In this document: piece after piece, positions 33,916 to 41,504 of the stretch
Numbering within the stretch: the first letter of the stretch is position 1
Layout of the letters: the number at the start of each line of letters is the position of its first letter
From: DASRHY01 sp035650275
GTDB taxonomy: Bacteria > Actinomycetota > Actinomycetes > Propionibacteriales > Kribbellaceae
DNA length: 64,000 nt
Reading direction: 5' to 3'
NCBI GenBank assembly: GCA_035650275.1
Contig: DASRHY010000129.1
Location: 1-64,000 of the forward strand
The notes under the pieces: generated by a model
The model's input: only the letters and a program-made list of their open reading frames with translations
The model's database searches: none
What the model was told of the DNA's origin: nothing
Made by a program: the position numbers and the translations under genes

Positions 33916-34340
33916 GAACGGGCCGGTCTGTAAGCCGGATTCTGTGGTCACGCTGCGTCTCGACAGTGCGACCGGCGACCATCCATCTACGGCGACTGTT
34001 GCCAGCCGTCTGCAGCGGCCTACCCGCGAGCTCGGGCGGGCAGCCCTCGAACGCTCGCGCAGGTCGCGGTCTCCCGCGACCCTCTTGGCCTTGCTCCACG
34101 TGGGGTTTACCGAGCCTCCGCAGTCACCTGCGGAGCTGGTGGTCTCTTACACCACCGTTTCACCCTTACCCGCACTCCGGTCATTGCTGACCGGAGCCGC
34201 TGGCGGTCTGTTCTCTGTGGCACTGTCCCGCGGGTCACCCCGGGTGGGCGTTACCCACCACGCTGCCCTGTGGAGTCCGGACTTTCCTCGGCGTACGCCA
34301 GTTGCCCGACGTACGACGCGGTCGCCCGACCGGCCCGTTC
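33916..34340 (-). ncRNA. rnpB: RNase P RNA (bacterial type A)
   Basis: Read on the minus strand, the RNA has GAGGAAAGTCCGGACTCC, the conserved P4 5' region, then ACAGGGCA. Further on are GGTAAGGGTGAAACGGTG and AAACCCCACGTGGAGCAAG, and near the 3' end ACAGAATCCGGCTTACAGAC. The termini pair as P1: GAACGGGCCGGTC with GACCGGCCCGTTC. That fixes the ends near 34340 and 33916, about 425 nucleotides. It processes the 5' ends of pre-tRNAs. Confidence 0.95.
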
Positions 34341-34347
34341 ACACCCA

Positions 34348-34353
34348 AGGTTA
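34348..34353 (-). promoter_or_regulatory. -10 box of rnpB
   Basis: TAACCT on the minus strand lies 7-8 bases before the P1 start of the RNase P RNA, the expected distance for a -10 element. A clear -35 box is not seen (CATAGG at the right spacing). Confidence 0.45.
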
Positions 34354-34415
34354 GCGACCAGGGCGCACCGCCTATGCCCGCGGGGCCGGTCTTGCTTGCT
34401 TCGGCGCCGGGCTGC

Positions 34416-36116
34416 TCAGAACGGTGGGCAGTCGTCGTCGTGCGCACCCGCGGTCGGTCGACCTTCAGCGCTGAGGTCACCGGTCCTCTCGACGGTCGGT
34501 CTGCCCCTCGGTGGATGGTCGGCGATGGGTCCGACGGCGGGCGGGTCGGTGCGGTAGGTGTGGCCGGTGGGGCTGGTCCACTCGATCACGCCGCCGGACA
34601 GCTGCACCATGTGCCAGCCGCTGGCCTCGTTGTCCTTGATCCGGTGGTGGAACTCGCACAGGCAACACAGATCGCCAAGCCGGGTCCGGCCGGTGCGCTT
34701 GTACTTCACGCCATGGTCGCGGTCACACCGCCGTGCGGGCATCCGGCAACCCCGCCAGCGGCACCTCTGATCCCGGGCGAGCACGGTCTCACTCACCTGC
34801 GCCGGTGGATCGTGCCGGGTGGTCGACGCCTCCAGGACGACGCCGGTGGCCGGGTCAGTGAGGAGGCGACGCCAGGTGCCCCCGGCCGCGATCCGGCGGG
34901 CCATGCTCGGCGGGATCGGTCCGTACCCGACCAGCTCGGCCGGATCGTCTCGCACCCCGAGCAGCGTGGTGGCCGGCACCAGCACCTCGATGTGCGGCCG
35001 CCGCCGGTGCTGGGCCGGCAACGCCCGCCCCGTCAGATCCACACCGTTGTCCAAGATCGCGCGGAACACCGCGGCCATCGCATCCGCGCGCCGCTCGTCG
35101 ACAGACCTGCCGTCGCCGCCAGCCTGAGCCGGGACCTTCGCGGCGTCGGCGAGGCCGTTCACCGCGACCCACACCGACTCGACCACGTCCGCGGTATGGG
35201 TGAACCACAGTCCAGCCATCCCATCCGGCAACGCCTGCTTGCGCACCGTCCGCGCCCGCACCGCCCGCGCATGCCGCTTGTCCGCGGCGTCAGAGTCCAC
35301 GCTGGCGACCGCGCGACGACACGCCGCCCGCAACTGCGCCTGTGTCTGCTCCGGCGCCTTCTGCAGCACCCGCTCCGCCACCCGCTGCTGACCCTCGACC
35401 AGGAGGTCCTCGGTGGCGTCCAGGATCACCCGGGCCTGGCTCATAGAGATCTCCCCCGAGCGCACCGCCCGGAACGTGTCGGGAAGGTCGCGGGTCAGCC
35501 GGACCGCGTCATCGATGTAGCTCTGCACCGTCCGCGGCGACAACCGCAACGCGGCCGCGATCTCCTCCGCAGCACCCCACATCGCATCCGGTGAACCATC
35601 CACCGGACTCTCATACCGGTCATCCCGCTCCGCCACCATCGTGGCCGCCTCGGCCTGCCGGCGGCGCCAGAACGCCGCCATCGCAGCCGCCACGAACGCG
35701 TCACACCATGACCGCATCCGCGCACCAGCCTTCATCGCCTCGACCAACACCACCGGCGCCGCAGACCCCAATCGCACCCCGTCCAGAGCGGCCGCCAACC
35801 CCGCTCCCGTCGGTGCGGTCATCCACGTCGGCGGATCCGCCAGCAACAACGACAACTCCGCCTCGTCGCGCAGCCACACCGACCCCGCCAGCAACAGGTC
35901 CAGGTCCCAGTCCCGGAATTCCGCATCACGCTCATCTGCGTTGCCGTACAGCAACGCATCCTCGACCGCCGCCTCCAACCCCTGCTCCTCCAGCGACGGC
36001 GAGATGAGCTCCTCCCACAACTCGTCCGGCACGTCCACTGCCCCACGAGATCCACAGTCACAACGGCACCCACACGGTTGTGCAGATGCCGGACGCTCAA
36101 CCCCGGGCGCGGACAT
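34416..36116 (-). CDS. DUF222 / HNH endonuclease protein (13E12 family)
   Basis: 566 residues. The N-terminus has a Cys-rich CGCRCDCGS stretch; a helical DUF222 domain fills the middle (EEIAAALRLSPRTVQSYIDDAVRL, GEISMSQARVILDAT, RRAVASVDSD). The C-terminal HNH nuclease has CRWRGCRMPARRCDRDHGVKY, then LCCLCEFHHRIKDN: two CxxxxC/CxxC zinc ligands around the DH and HH catalytic residues. This family is multicopy in actinobacteria and includes the mycobacterial REP13E12 proteins; the cellular role is unclear. A LexA-type box lies 15 bases before the ATG, pointing to SOS induction. Confidence 0.85.
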   Translation of the reverse strand: MSAPGVERPASAQPCGCRCDCGSRGAVDVPDELWEELISPSLEEQGLEAAVEDALLYGNADERDAEFRDWDLDLLLAGSVWLRDEAELSLLLADPPTWMTAPTGAGLAAALDGVRLGSAAPVVLVEAMKAGARMRSWCDAFVAAAMAAFWRRRQAEAATMVAERDDRYESPVDGSPDAMWGAAEEIAAALRLSPRTVQSYIDDAVRLTRDLPDTFRAVRSGEISMSQARVILDATEDLLVEGQQRVAERVLQKAPEQTQAQLRAACRRAVASVDSDAADKRHARAVRARTVRKQALPDGMAGLWFTHTADVVESVWVAVNGLADAAKVPAQAGGDGRSVDERRADAMAAVFRAILDNGVDLTGRALPAQHRRRPHIEVLVPATTLLGVRDDPAELVGYGPIPPSMARRIAAGGTWRRLLTDPATGVVLEASTTRHDPPAQVSETVLARDQRCRWRGCRMPARRCDRDHGVKYKRTGRTRLGDLCCLCEFHHRIKDNEASGWHMVQLSGGVIEWTSPTGHTYRTDPPAVGPIADHPPRGRPTVERTGDLSAEGRPTAGAHDDDCPPF

Positions 36117-36130
36117 GGAGTTATCTTAAC

Positions 36131-36146
36131 TCGAAATCCTGTTCGA
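36131..36146 (-). promoter_or_regulatory. LexA (SOS) box upstream of the DUF222-HNH gene
   Basis: TCGAAATCCTGTTCGA fits the actinobacterial SOS box TCGAAC-n4-GTTCGA at 11 of 12 fixed positions. It sits 15-30 bases before the start codon. TAAGAT between box and ATG could be the -10 element, so LexA would block RNA polymerase. Confidence 0.75.
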
Positions 36147-36164
36147 GTCTAGTGTAGTTCCATC

Positions 36165-36466
36165 TCACTGGGTCACGGCGATCTGCTCGTACGCGGTGCC
36201 GAAACCGCACCGGTCGATCGGGCCCCGGATCAGCATCGAGTCCCGACCGGCCGGTGTGCGTTGATCAGGCTGCGAGGCCGCCGAGCCAGTTCTGCCACGC
36301 CTCGGTCTCGGTCGACGGGTCGCGGTCGTCGAAGTAGTGCGCTCGCGAAAACCATGTCGTTGTAGCCGTGGATCAGCATGTACATCGCGTCGTCGGTACG
36401 CATGCCCACGAAGCTCGGCGAGCCCACGAACTCCACGGTGCCGTCAACCGGCTCGATCCCGGGCAC
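36165..36466 (-). pseudogene. gene debris: two protein fragments, one frameshifted
   Basis: Fragment 1 starts with GTG at 36466: MPGIEPVDGTVEFVGSPSF, then TDDAMYMLIHGYNDMVFA. At about 36340-36348 the plausible reading shifts frame and continues HYFDDRDPSTETEAWQNWLG then GLAA and a stop at 36265. Fragment 2 ends at 36165 with DSMLIRGPIDRCGFGTAYEQ and a short tail. Both have ordinary codon use, but neither is a full gene. The parent families were not identified. Their place behind a mobile-like DUF222-HNH gene suggests decay of an insertion site. Confidence 0.5.
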
Positions 36467-36539
36467 GCTGAGCCGTTCCTTTGCTCGTTGTGGTCACGCG
36501 CCGCAACTCCCGCGGGCACCAGTCGGCGCCGGGCGCCTC

Positions 36540-36880
36540 CTTGCCAGCCGGTCGTCACAAACCCCGCTTCGCTCCGGCGAGCCGCACACCGCCTCGACCG
36601 CGGACAATCGCAGGCGCAGCGCCCACGCGAACACCGCACAACCCGCGAACCAAGGCCAGCACCGCATGCGCGGTCCAGGAGAAGCCGAGCAGTGCCCGCG
36701 ACCCAGACCAACTCAAACCGCACGCATGACACCCACGCAAAGCGTGCAACCCGCAGACCAAGACCAACCACCGCACGCTCGGCACCCGCGCGAAGCCGAG
36801 CAAATCCGCAAGCCAGACCGCACAGCCGCACGCGTCGCACCAAGACTTCGCGCCAGCCGATACGAGAAACTCGCCGTTCG
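36540..36880. repeat. degenerate A/C-rich repeat region without genes
   Basis: The plus strand is strikingly rich in C and A with few T. Related blocks recur: GCGAACCAAGGCCAGCACCG at about 36650 and CAGACCAAGACCAACCACCG at about 36750, plus GAGAAGCCGAGCAGTGCC at about 36680 and GCGAAGCCGAGCAAATCC at about 36795. The unit is roughly 100-115 bases and strongly diverged. Open frames on both strands are by-products of composition. The whole stretch 36467-36957 holds no gene I can support. Confidence 0.55.
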
Positions 36881-36957
36881 CGCTACCTCGCCACCATCCA
36901 CATCGCCGCCATCAACGAATCGCTACCCAGGCACTTATGAAACACGGGCTGGCGCAG

Positions 36958-37296
36958 CTAGTGATCACGTGAGACCACGCGCTGGACCCGGTTGCTCGAA
37001 CAGTCGTGACTGCCACGGCTAGACGGCTGCAGGACCGTGCCGCACGGTTGACGGCGGACCAGTCGATGGGACCGGGCACCTGTACGGCGGCGTACCGCGG
37101 GGTCGGTGGAGCGCCGGCGGCTGTGTTTGCTACCTGCTGCGTCGGCGGTCCTCACTCCGAACGCAGCCACGCCGGCAACGAGCAGGACGCCCAACAGCCG
37201 GAGGCCTAGCGAGTCATCCGCCTCCCCGAGCACGATGCCGGCGACGCCGATGGCAATGGCGACGATCATGATGGCGGCGTACTCAGTGCGCGGCAC
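36958..37296 (-). CDS. small membrane protein downstream of the DUF2975/XRE pair
   Basis: 112 residues from a GTG at 37296. Two adjacent hydrophobic helices are formed by EYAAIMIVAIAIGVAGIVLG and LGLRLLGVLLVAGVAAFGV, as in many two-helix proteins of unknown function. The last 50 residues are basic and low-complexity, perhaps read beyond the original end. It follows the XRE gene after 19 bases, so it likely shares its transcript. No clear family. Confidence 0.5.
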   Translation of the reverse strand: MPRTEYAAIMIVAIAIGVAGIVLGEADDSLGLRLLGVLLVAGVAAFGVRTADAAGSKHSRRRSTDPAVRRRTGARSHRLVRRQPCGTVLQPSSRGSHDCSSNRVQRVVSRDH

Positions 37297-37315
37297 GTGG
37301 CGCGGCCCTGATGGC

Positions 37316-37522
37316 TCATTCCTCGACCCACTCGAGCAGGTCACCGGGCTGGCAGCCGAGCACCCGGCACATGGCTTCCAGGGTGCTGAAACGAACAGCT
37401 TTGGCACGACCGTTCTTCAGCACCGCGACGTTCGCCGGCGTGAGCCCGACACGCTCGGCGAACTCCCCCACACTCATCTTGCGTTTGGCCAGCTCGACGT
37501 CGATACGCACCACAATGGGCAT
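37316..37522 (-). CDS. XRE-family (Cro/C1-type) regulator, YozG-like
   Basis: 68 residues, one compact helix-turn-helix: VELAKRKMSVGEFAERVGLT, PANVAVLKNGRAKAVRFSTL, then LGCQPGDLLEW. This short type is regularly encoded behind a DUF2975 membrane protein (YoaS/YozG of Bacillus). ATG overlaps the DUF2975 stop as TGATG. It probably represses its own operon at the palindrome around 38023-38039. Confidence 0.85.
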   Translation of the reverse strand: MPIVVRIDVELAKRKMSVGEFAERVGLTPANVAVLKNGRAKAVRFSTLEAMCRVLGCQPGDLLEWVEE

Positions 37523-38001
37523 CAGATCACCGCTTGCATGTCGGTCTGCAGTGTCGTAGCCCGCCGCAGGAGTGGGCGCATCACGACCATCAACAGCCCC
37601 AAGACGGTGGAACCGGTCAACGTCAAGAACAGCAGGAGTGGCAGTCCGGGGTCTGACGCGTTGAACCCGACATAGAGAAACACGCCCACCAGCACCACCC
37701 AGCCGGCGAGGATCGCCCACACGATCACGTTCACCCACGCCAGCGAGGCGTCACTGAAGATGCGGTCGTTCTTGACCAGAGTGAGCACCTTCCAGGTGGA
37801 CACGATCACCACCTGGACACACAGCACCCAGAACACCGTTACGGCAGTCGCCGGCCACCTGAGGTCGGCGAACTCCGGGGACTCCTTGGCCATGTGCGCG
37901 AACTGTCCGGGCAGCGAGAGGGTCTGGAACACGACCAAGATCCCGAACAGCACCACGAGGAAGACTCTGAGAGCGGCCACCGCTCGATACTCTGTGATCA
38001 C
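37522..38001 (-). CDS. DUF2975 membrane protein
   Basis: 159 residues, four membrane helices: LRVFLVVLFGILVVFQTLSL, VFWVLCVQVVIVSTWKVLTL, VNVIVWAILAGWVVLVGVFL and LTLTGSTVLGLLMVVM. Conserved DUF2975 features include DRIFSDASLAWVN between helices 2 and 3. Function unknown; the family pairs with a small XRE repressor. The GTG at 38001 has no Shine-Dalgarno sequence and sits where transcription would start. Confidence 0.8.
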   Translation of the reverse strand: MITEYRAVAALRVFLVVLFGILVVFQTLSLPGQFAHMAKESPEFADLRWPATAVTVFWVLCVQVVIVSTWKVLTLVKNDRIFSDASLAWVNVIVWAILAGWVVLVGVFLYVGFNASDPGLPLLLFLTLTGSTVLGLLMVVMRPLLRRATTLQTDMQAVI

Positions 38002-38007
38002 CGATCG

Positions 38008-38039
38008 AGAATCGCTCGTATCCTATCGATTGTCAATAG
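38008..38039 (-). promoter_or_regulatory. promoter and operator of the DUF2975-XRE operon
   Basis: On the minus strand TTGACA (38031-38036), a 17-base spacer and GATTCT (38008-38013) form a good promoter whose start would fall at about 38001, the GTG itself, so a leaderless mRNA is likely. The palindrome CTATTGACAATCGATAG (38023-38039, CTATYGA-n3-TCRATAG) covers the -35 box and fits a repressor site for the downstream XRE protein. Confidence 0.55.
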
Positions 38040-38118
38040 GTCTGCGATCCGTCGCCGCGCGGCCAGGATGCACAGACCAACGGCCCGATCGGCGCGAGTC
38101 CCCGCGACGTATGTGCCC

Positions 38119-39552
38119 CTAGACCCGCTCGAAGGCGACGGTCCGCTTGGCGATGTCGGCCTCGACCAGCTTGACCCGGACCGTCTGGCCCAGCGGCAGC
38201 GGGCTCCCCGAGGACACCCGCCCCTGGACCGCCATCGACGACAGCACGACGATGCCCCGGGAGTCGTCCTTCTCGTCCACGTCCGTCACCACACCGTCGA
38301 ACTCGTCACCGATCTTGTCGGCGACCAGCCCGGCCTCGACCATGTCGACGATCGAGCGCTCGTACGCGTTCGCCTTGCGGTCGCACTCCTCCATGATCTT
38401 CGGGATGCCGTCCATCGACTCCAGCACCCAGTCGGGGACCGGCCGGCCCGCGGACAGCGCCAGGCAGATCTCGCCGGTCCAGCGGTCGACCAGGCGACGC
38501 AGCGGCGCGGTCACGTGCGCGTACGCGGCCTTCATCGCGGCATGCTCGGGCTGCTCCGGCAGCGAGCCGGAGAACGCCGCGTAGCCGGCGCCGCGGAACA
38601 GCACCGTGCAGGCCGCCAGCATCGCCGCGTGCGCCGGCACCGAGGGATCCAGGCCGTGGATGAACTGCGCGTACGACAGACCCGCCGGCCACGGGATACC
38701 GAGCGCCTTCGCGGTGTTCTCCAGCCGGCGCCGGAAGCCGTCCGACGACTCCGGCAGCGTTCGCAGGATGCCGATCTCGCCCTTCATCATCAGGCTCGCC
38801 GCGGCCATCCCGGTGAGCAGCGAAATCTGCGCGTTCCAGCCCTCGACCGGCAGCGGGGCGCGGAACTCCAGCGACCAGGTTCCGTTGCCGGTGACAACTT
38901 CCTGGTCCGGGATCGGCAGGTTCACACCACCGCGTTCGCGTTCCCGGGTCTCCCGCAGCCGGCCGACCTCGCGGAGCAGCTGCAGCGACTCCGGCGCCGT
39001 ACCGGCGTCCAGGTCCTTCTGCACCCCGGCGTAGCTCAGCTTCGCCCGGGACCGCACCAGCGCGCGTCGTACGTCGACCTCGGTGCCCTCGCCCGAGCTG
39101 TCGACCGCGATCGTCCAGAGCAGCGCCGGGCGCACCTGGTCGGGCAGCAGCGACGCCGCGCCCTCGGACAGCTCGGGCGGGTGCAGCGGCGTACGGCGGT
39201 CCGGGGCGTACAGCGTCTCGCCGCGCCGACGAGCCTCCAGGTCGACCGGGTCGCCCGGCTGCACGAACGCGGCCACGTCGGCGATCGCGTAGTGCACGGT
39301 GAACCCCGACCCCGACCGCGCGATGTGCAACGCCTGGTCCAGGTCCATCGAGTCCGGCGGGTCGATGGTGACGAAGTCGACGTCGGTACGGTCCTCGGCC
39401 GCAAGTCGCGGCTTCCCCGCGGCGGCAACGGCGGCGGAGACCACCTCGGGCGGGAACTCCGCCGGTACCTCGAGCTCGTCACGGATCGCCTGCAGCGACG
39501 CGCGGAACTCCTCCGGGACCTCCTCGGCGAAGTGAACCCTCTGCAACGGCAC
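38119..39552 (-). CDS. RNB-domain ribonuclease (RNase II/R family)
   Basis: 477 residues. The catalytic RNB domain begins at about residue 55 with FVTIDPPDSMDLDQALHIAR, which holds the Asp cluster, and continues FTVHYAIADVAAFVQPGDPV and TPLHPPELSEGAASLLP. HVTAPLRRLVDRWTGEI is the usual late motif. It lacks cold-shock domains at the N-terminus; a short basic beta-rich tail remains at the C-terminus. Exoribonuclease activity on RNA is expected. It stands alone upstream of the leader of the DUF2975 operon and 36 bases after the RNase H/phosphatase gene. Confidence 0.85.
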   Translation of the reverse strand: MPLQRVHFAEEVPEEFRASLQAIRDELEVPAEFPPEVVSAAVAAAGKPRLAAEDRTDVDFVTIDPPDSMDLDQALHIARSGSGFTVHYAIADVAAFVQPGDPVDLEARRRGETLYAPDRRTPLHPPELSEGAASLLPDQVRPALLWTIAVDSSGEGTEVDVRRALVRSRAKLSYAGVQKDLDAGTAPESLQLLREVGRLRETRERERGGVNLPIPDQEVVTGNGTWSLEFRAPLPVEGWNAQISLLTGMAAASLMMKGEIGILRTLPESSDGFRRRLENTAKALGIPWPAGLSYAQFIHGLDPSVPAHAAMLAACTVLFRGAGYAAFSGSLPEQPEHAAMKAAYAHVTAPLRRLVDRWTGEICLALSAGRPVPDWVLESMDGIPKIMEECDRKANAYERSIVDMVEAGLVADKIGDEFDGVVTDVDEKDDSRGIVVLSSMAVQGRVSSGSPLPLGQTVRVKLVEADIAKRTVAFERV

Positions 39553-39588
39553 CGTGTTCTCCGTCCGGTTGTCAGGACCTGACGGATG

Positions 39589-40719
39589 TCAGAGTAGCGG
39601 CGGCTCCACGTTGAAGCTGCGCAGTGAGGCCAGCCCGTCGGCGTACCAGTACACCTCGGTGACCGACGCCGGCCGCAGCTCCATCCGGAAGATCGACCCC
39701 ATCGGGGCCTGCAGCACAGACCGCACCATCAGCTTGATCGGCGTCACGTGGGTGACCACCACGACGGTCTTGCCCGGGTACGCCGAGAGCACCGCGTCGC
39801 GGGCCATCCGGACCCGGCGGCCGACCTGGTCGAACGACTCGCCACCGGGTGGCGCGACCCCGGTCGACTCCAACCACGCGTTCAGCTGGTCCGGCCACTT
39901 GCGCTGCACCTCGGCGAACGTGTACCCGTCCCAGTCGCCGAACGAGCACTCCTGCCAGCCCTCGGTCACCACCGGCTCCAGCCGCAGCGCGGCACCGATC
40001 GCGGCCGCGGTCTCCCGGGTCCGGCGCATCGGCGAGCAGAGCAGCGCGTCCACCCCGCCGACCATCGACAGGTACGACGCGGCCGCCAGCGCCTGCGCCT
40101 GACCGGTCTCGTTCAGCCCCGGGTCCGCACCGCCCGCGCCGGAGAACCGCTTGTCCACAGTGTGCGGGGTCTCGCCGTGCCGCACCAGGATGACCCGCGT
40201 GGGCGGCTGGTCGACCGCCGTACCCCAGCCCTGGACCGCCTTCTGCAGGTCCGACGGCTCCTTCGGCACCGCCTGGTCAGGCAGTGCCGCCAGCGGTTTT
40301 GGGGGAATGTGCTTCCCGTCCAGTGCCATGTTCGCGAGCGCGTCGGCGGCGGAGTTCTCGACTCGCGGTACCCAGGTCCACTCGGTGCCGAGCGGTGCCA
40401 GCGACTGCGCCCGGACCGCCAGCGGGCGCATGTCCGGGTGCTTGATCTTCCACCGGCCGGCCATCTGCTCGATGACCAGCTTGGAGTCCATCCGGACCTC
40501 GATCTCCGCGTCCGGCGCGACCTCCTGGGCCAGCTCCAGGCCCGCGATCAGACCGTTGTACTCGGCAACGTTGTTCGTCGCGACGCCGATCGTCTCACCG
40601 ACCTGTGCGAGCACCTCGCCGGTGTCCGCGTCCCGCACCAACGCTCCGTACGCCGCCGGGCCCGGGTTGCCGCGGGAGCCGCCGTCGGCCTCGACGATGA
40701 CGCGTGCCGGGCCGGTCAT
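39589..40719 (-). CDS. bifunctional RNase HI / histidine phosphatase (Rv2228c type)
   Basis: 376 residues. Residues 1-135 are RNase HI: VEADGGSRGNPGPAAYGAL, NNVAEYNGLIAGLE, RMDSKLVIEQMAGRWKI and ENSAADALANMAL hold the acidic active site. Residues 175-376 are a histidine phosphatase: VILVRHGETPHTVDKRFSG, LLCSPMRRTRETA, GESFDQVGRR and VVTHVTPIKLMV. The fusion is characteristic of actinobacteria and matches Rv2228c, whose C-terminal half has alpha-ribazole-phosphatase-type activity. Start ATG at 40719 overlaps the upstream stop (ATGA). Confidence 0.95.
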   Translation of the reverse strand: MTGPARVIVEADGGSRGNPGPAAYGALVRDADTGEVLAQVGETIGVATNNVAEYNGLIAGLELAQEVAPDAEIEVRMDSKLVIEQMAGRWKIKHPDMRPLAVRAQSLAPLGTEWTWVPRVENSAADALANMALDGKHIPPKPLAALPDQAVPKEPSDLQKAVQGWGTAVDQPPTRVILVRHGETPHTVDKRFSGAGGADPGLNETGQAQALAAASYLSMVGGVDALLCSPMRRTRETAAAIGAALRLEPVVTEGWQECSFGDWDGYTFAEVQRKWPDQLNAWLESTGVAPPGGESFDQVGRRVRMARDAVLSAYPGKTVVVVTHVTPIKLMVRSVLQAPMGSIFRMELRPASVTEVYWYADGLASLRSFNVEPPLL

Positions 40720-41504
40720 ACCGCGCTGTCGGAGGTCCGGACCAGGATCCGGCCGCACTCCTCGCAGCGCAGCACGGTGTTCGGGTCCGCGGCGGCGATC
40801 CGGGACAGGTCCGACGGGTTGAGCTCCATCCGGCAGCCCATGCAGCGCTTGCCGACCAGCTTGCCGGCGCCGATCCCGCCCATCCGCTCGCGCAGCTTGG
40901 TGTATGTCGCCACCAGGTCCGCGGGCAGCTCGCCGACGGCCACGGCGCGGCGCTCGGTCAGTGATGCGCGCTGCTCGTCCAGCTCCTTGGTGGTGCCGTC
41001 CCGGCTGGACTCCAGCCCGGCCTGCCGGTCGGCGAGCTCGGCGGTCTTCGCGCTCAGCTCACGCTGCCGCATCTCGGCCGTCTCCAGCCGCTCCATCACC
41101 TCGAGCTCGGCATCCTCGAGATCGGCGATCCGCCGGTCCAGCGACACGATCTCGTGCTGAAGGCCCTCGAGCTCCTTCGGGGTCGAGACCCGGCCACCGT
41201 CGAGCCGCTCCTGGTCCCGGGTACGCCGCGCGCGCACCTGCTCCACGTCGGTGTCGGCCTTCTTCTGCTCGCGCTGCAGGTCGCTCACGTCGGTCTCGAC
41301 CGCGACCAGCTGGCGGTCGACGGAGGCGCGCTCCTTCGCAAGCTGCTGCAGCGCCGCCAGCTCGGGCAGCGTCGCGCGCTTGTGCGCGATCTGGTCGAGC
41401 TGCAGGTCGAGATCCTGCAGGTCCAGCAGCCGGTGTTGTACGGCGGGCGGCGTTCCTGGCGACTGCGCGTTCAGGGGTCCGGCTCCTTCAGTTGTCAGGC
41501 TCAC
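40716..41504 (-). CDS. coiled-coil protein with C4 zinc ribbon (Rv2229c type)
   Basis: 262 residues. A long coiled coil (roughly 20-190: RLLDLQDLDLQLDQIAHKRA, RRTRDQERLDGG, LEHEIVSLDRR-like heptads) is followed by KRCMGCRMELNP and VLRCEECGRILVR, two CxxC pairs forming the zinc ribbon. The family is conserved with Nif3 and RNase H/phosphatase genes; a nucleic-acid role is assumed. GTG start at 41504 overlaps the Nif3 stop (GTGA). Confidence 0.9.
   Translation of the reverse strand: MSLTTEGAGPLNAQSPGTPPAVQHRLLDLQDLDLQLDQIAHKRATLPELAALQQLAKERASVDRQLVAVETDVSDLQREQKKADTDVEQVRARRTRDQERLDGGRVSTPKELEGLQHEIVSLDRRIADLEDAELEVMERLETAEMRQRELSAKTAELADRQAGLESSRDGTTKELDEQRASLTERRAVAVGELPADLVATYTKLRERMGGIGAGKLVGKRCMGCRMELNPSDLSRIAAADPNTVLRCEECGRILVRTSDSAV

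Noticed and set aside
33916..34340. Small open frames in the RNase P region
   Set aside because: The conserved RNase P RNA core motifs and pairing ends explain the sequence.
36540..36880. CRISPR array or tandem minisatellite in the A/C-rich stretch
   Set aside because: Repeat blocks are strongly diverged, of unequal spacing, and without conserved identical repeats; no cas genes are present.
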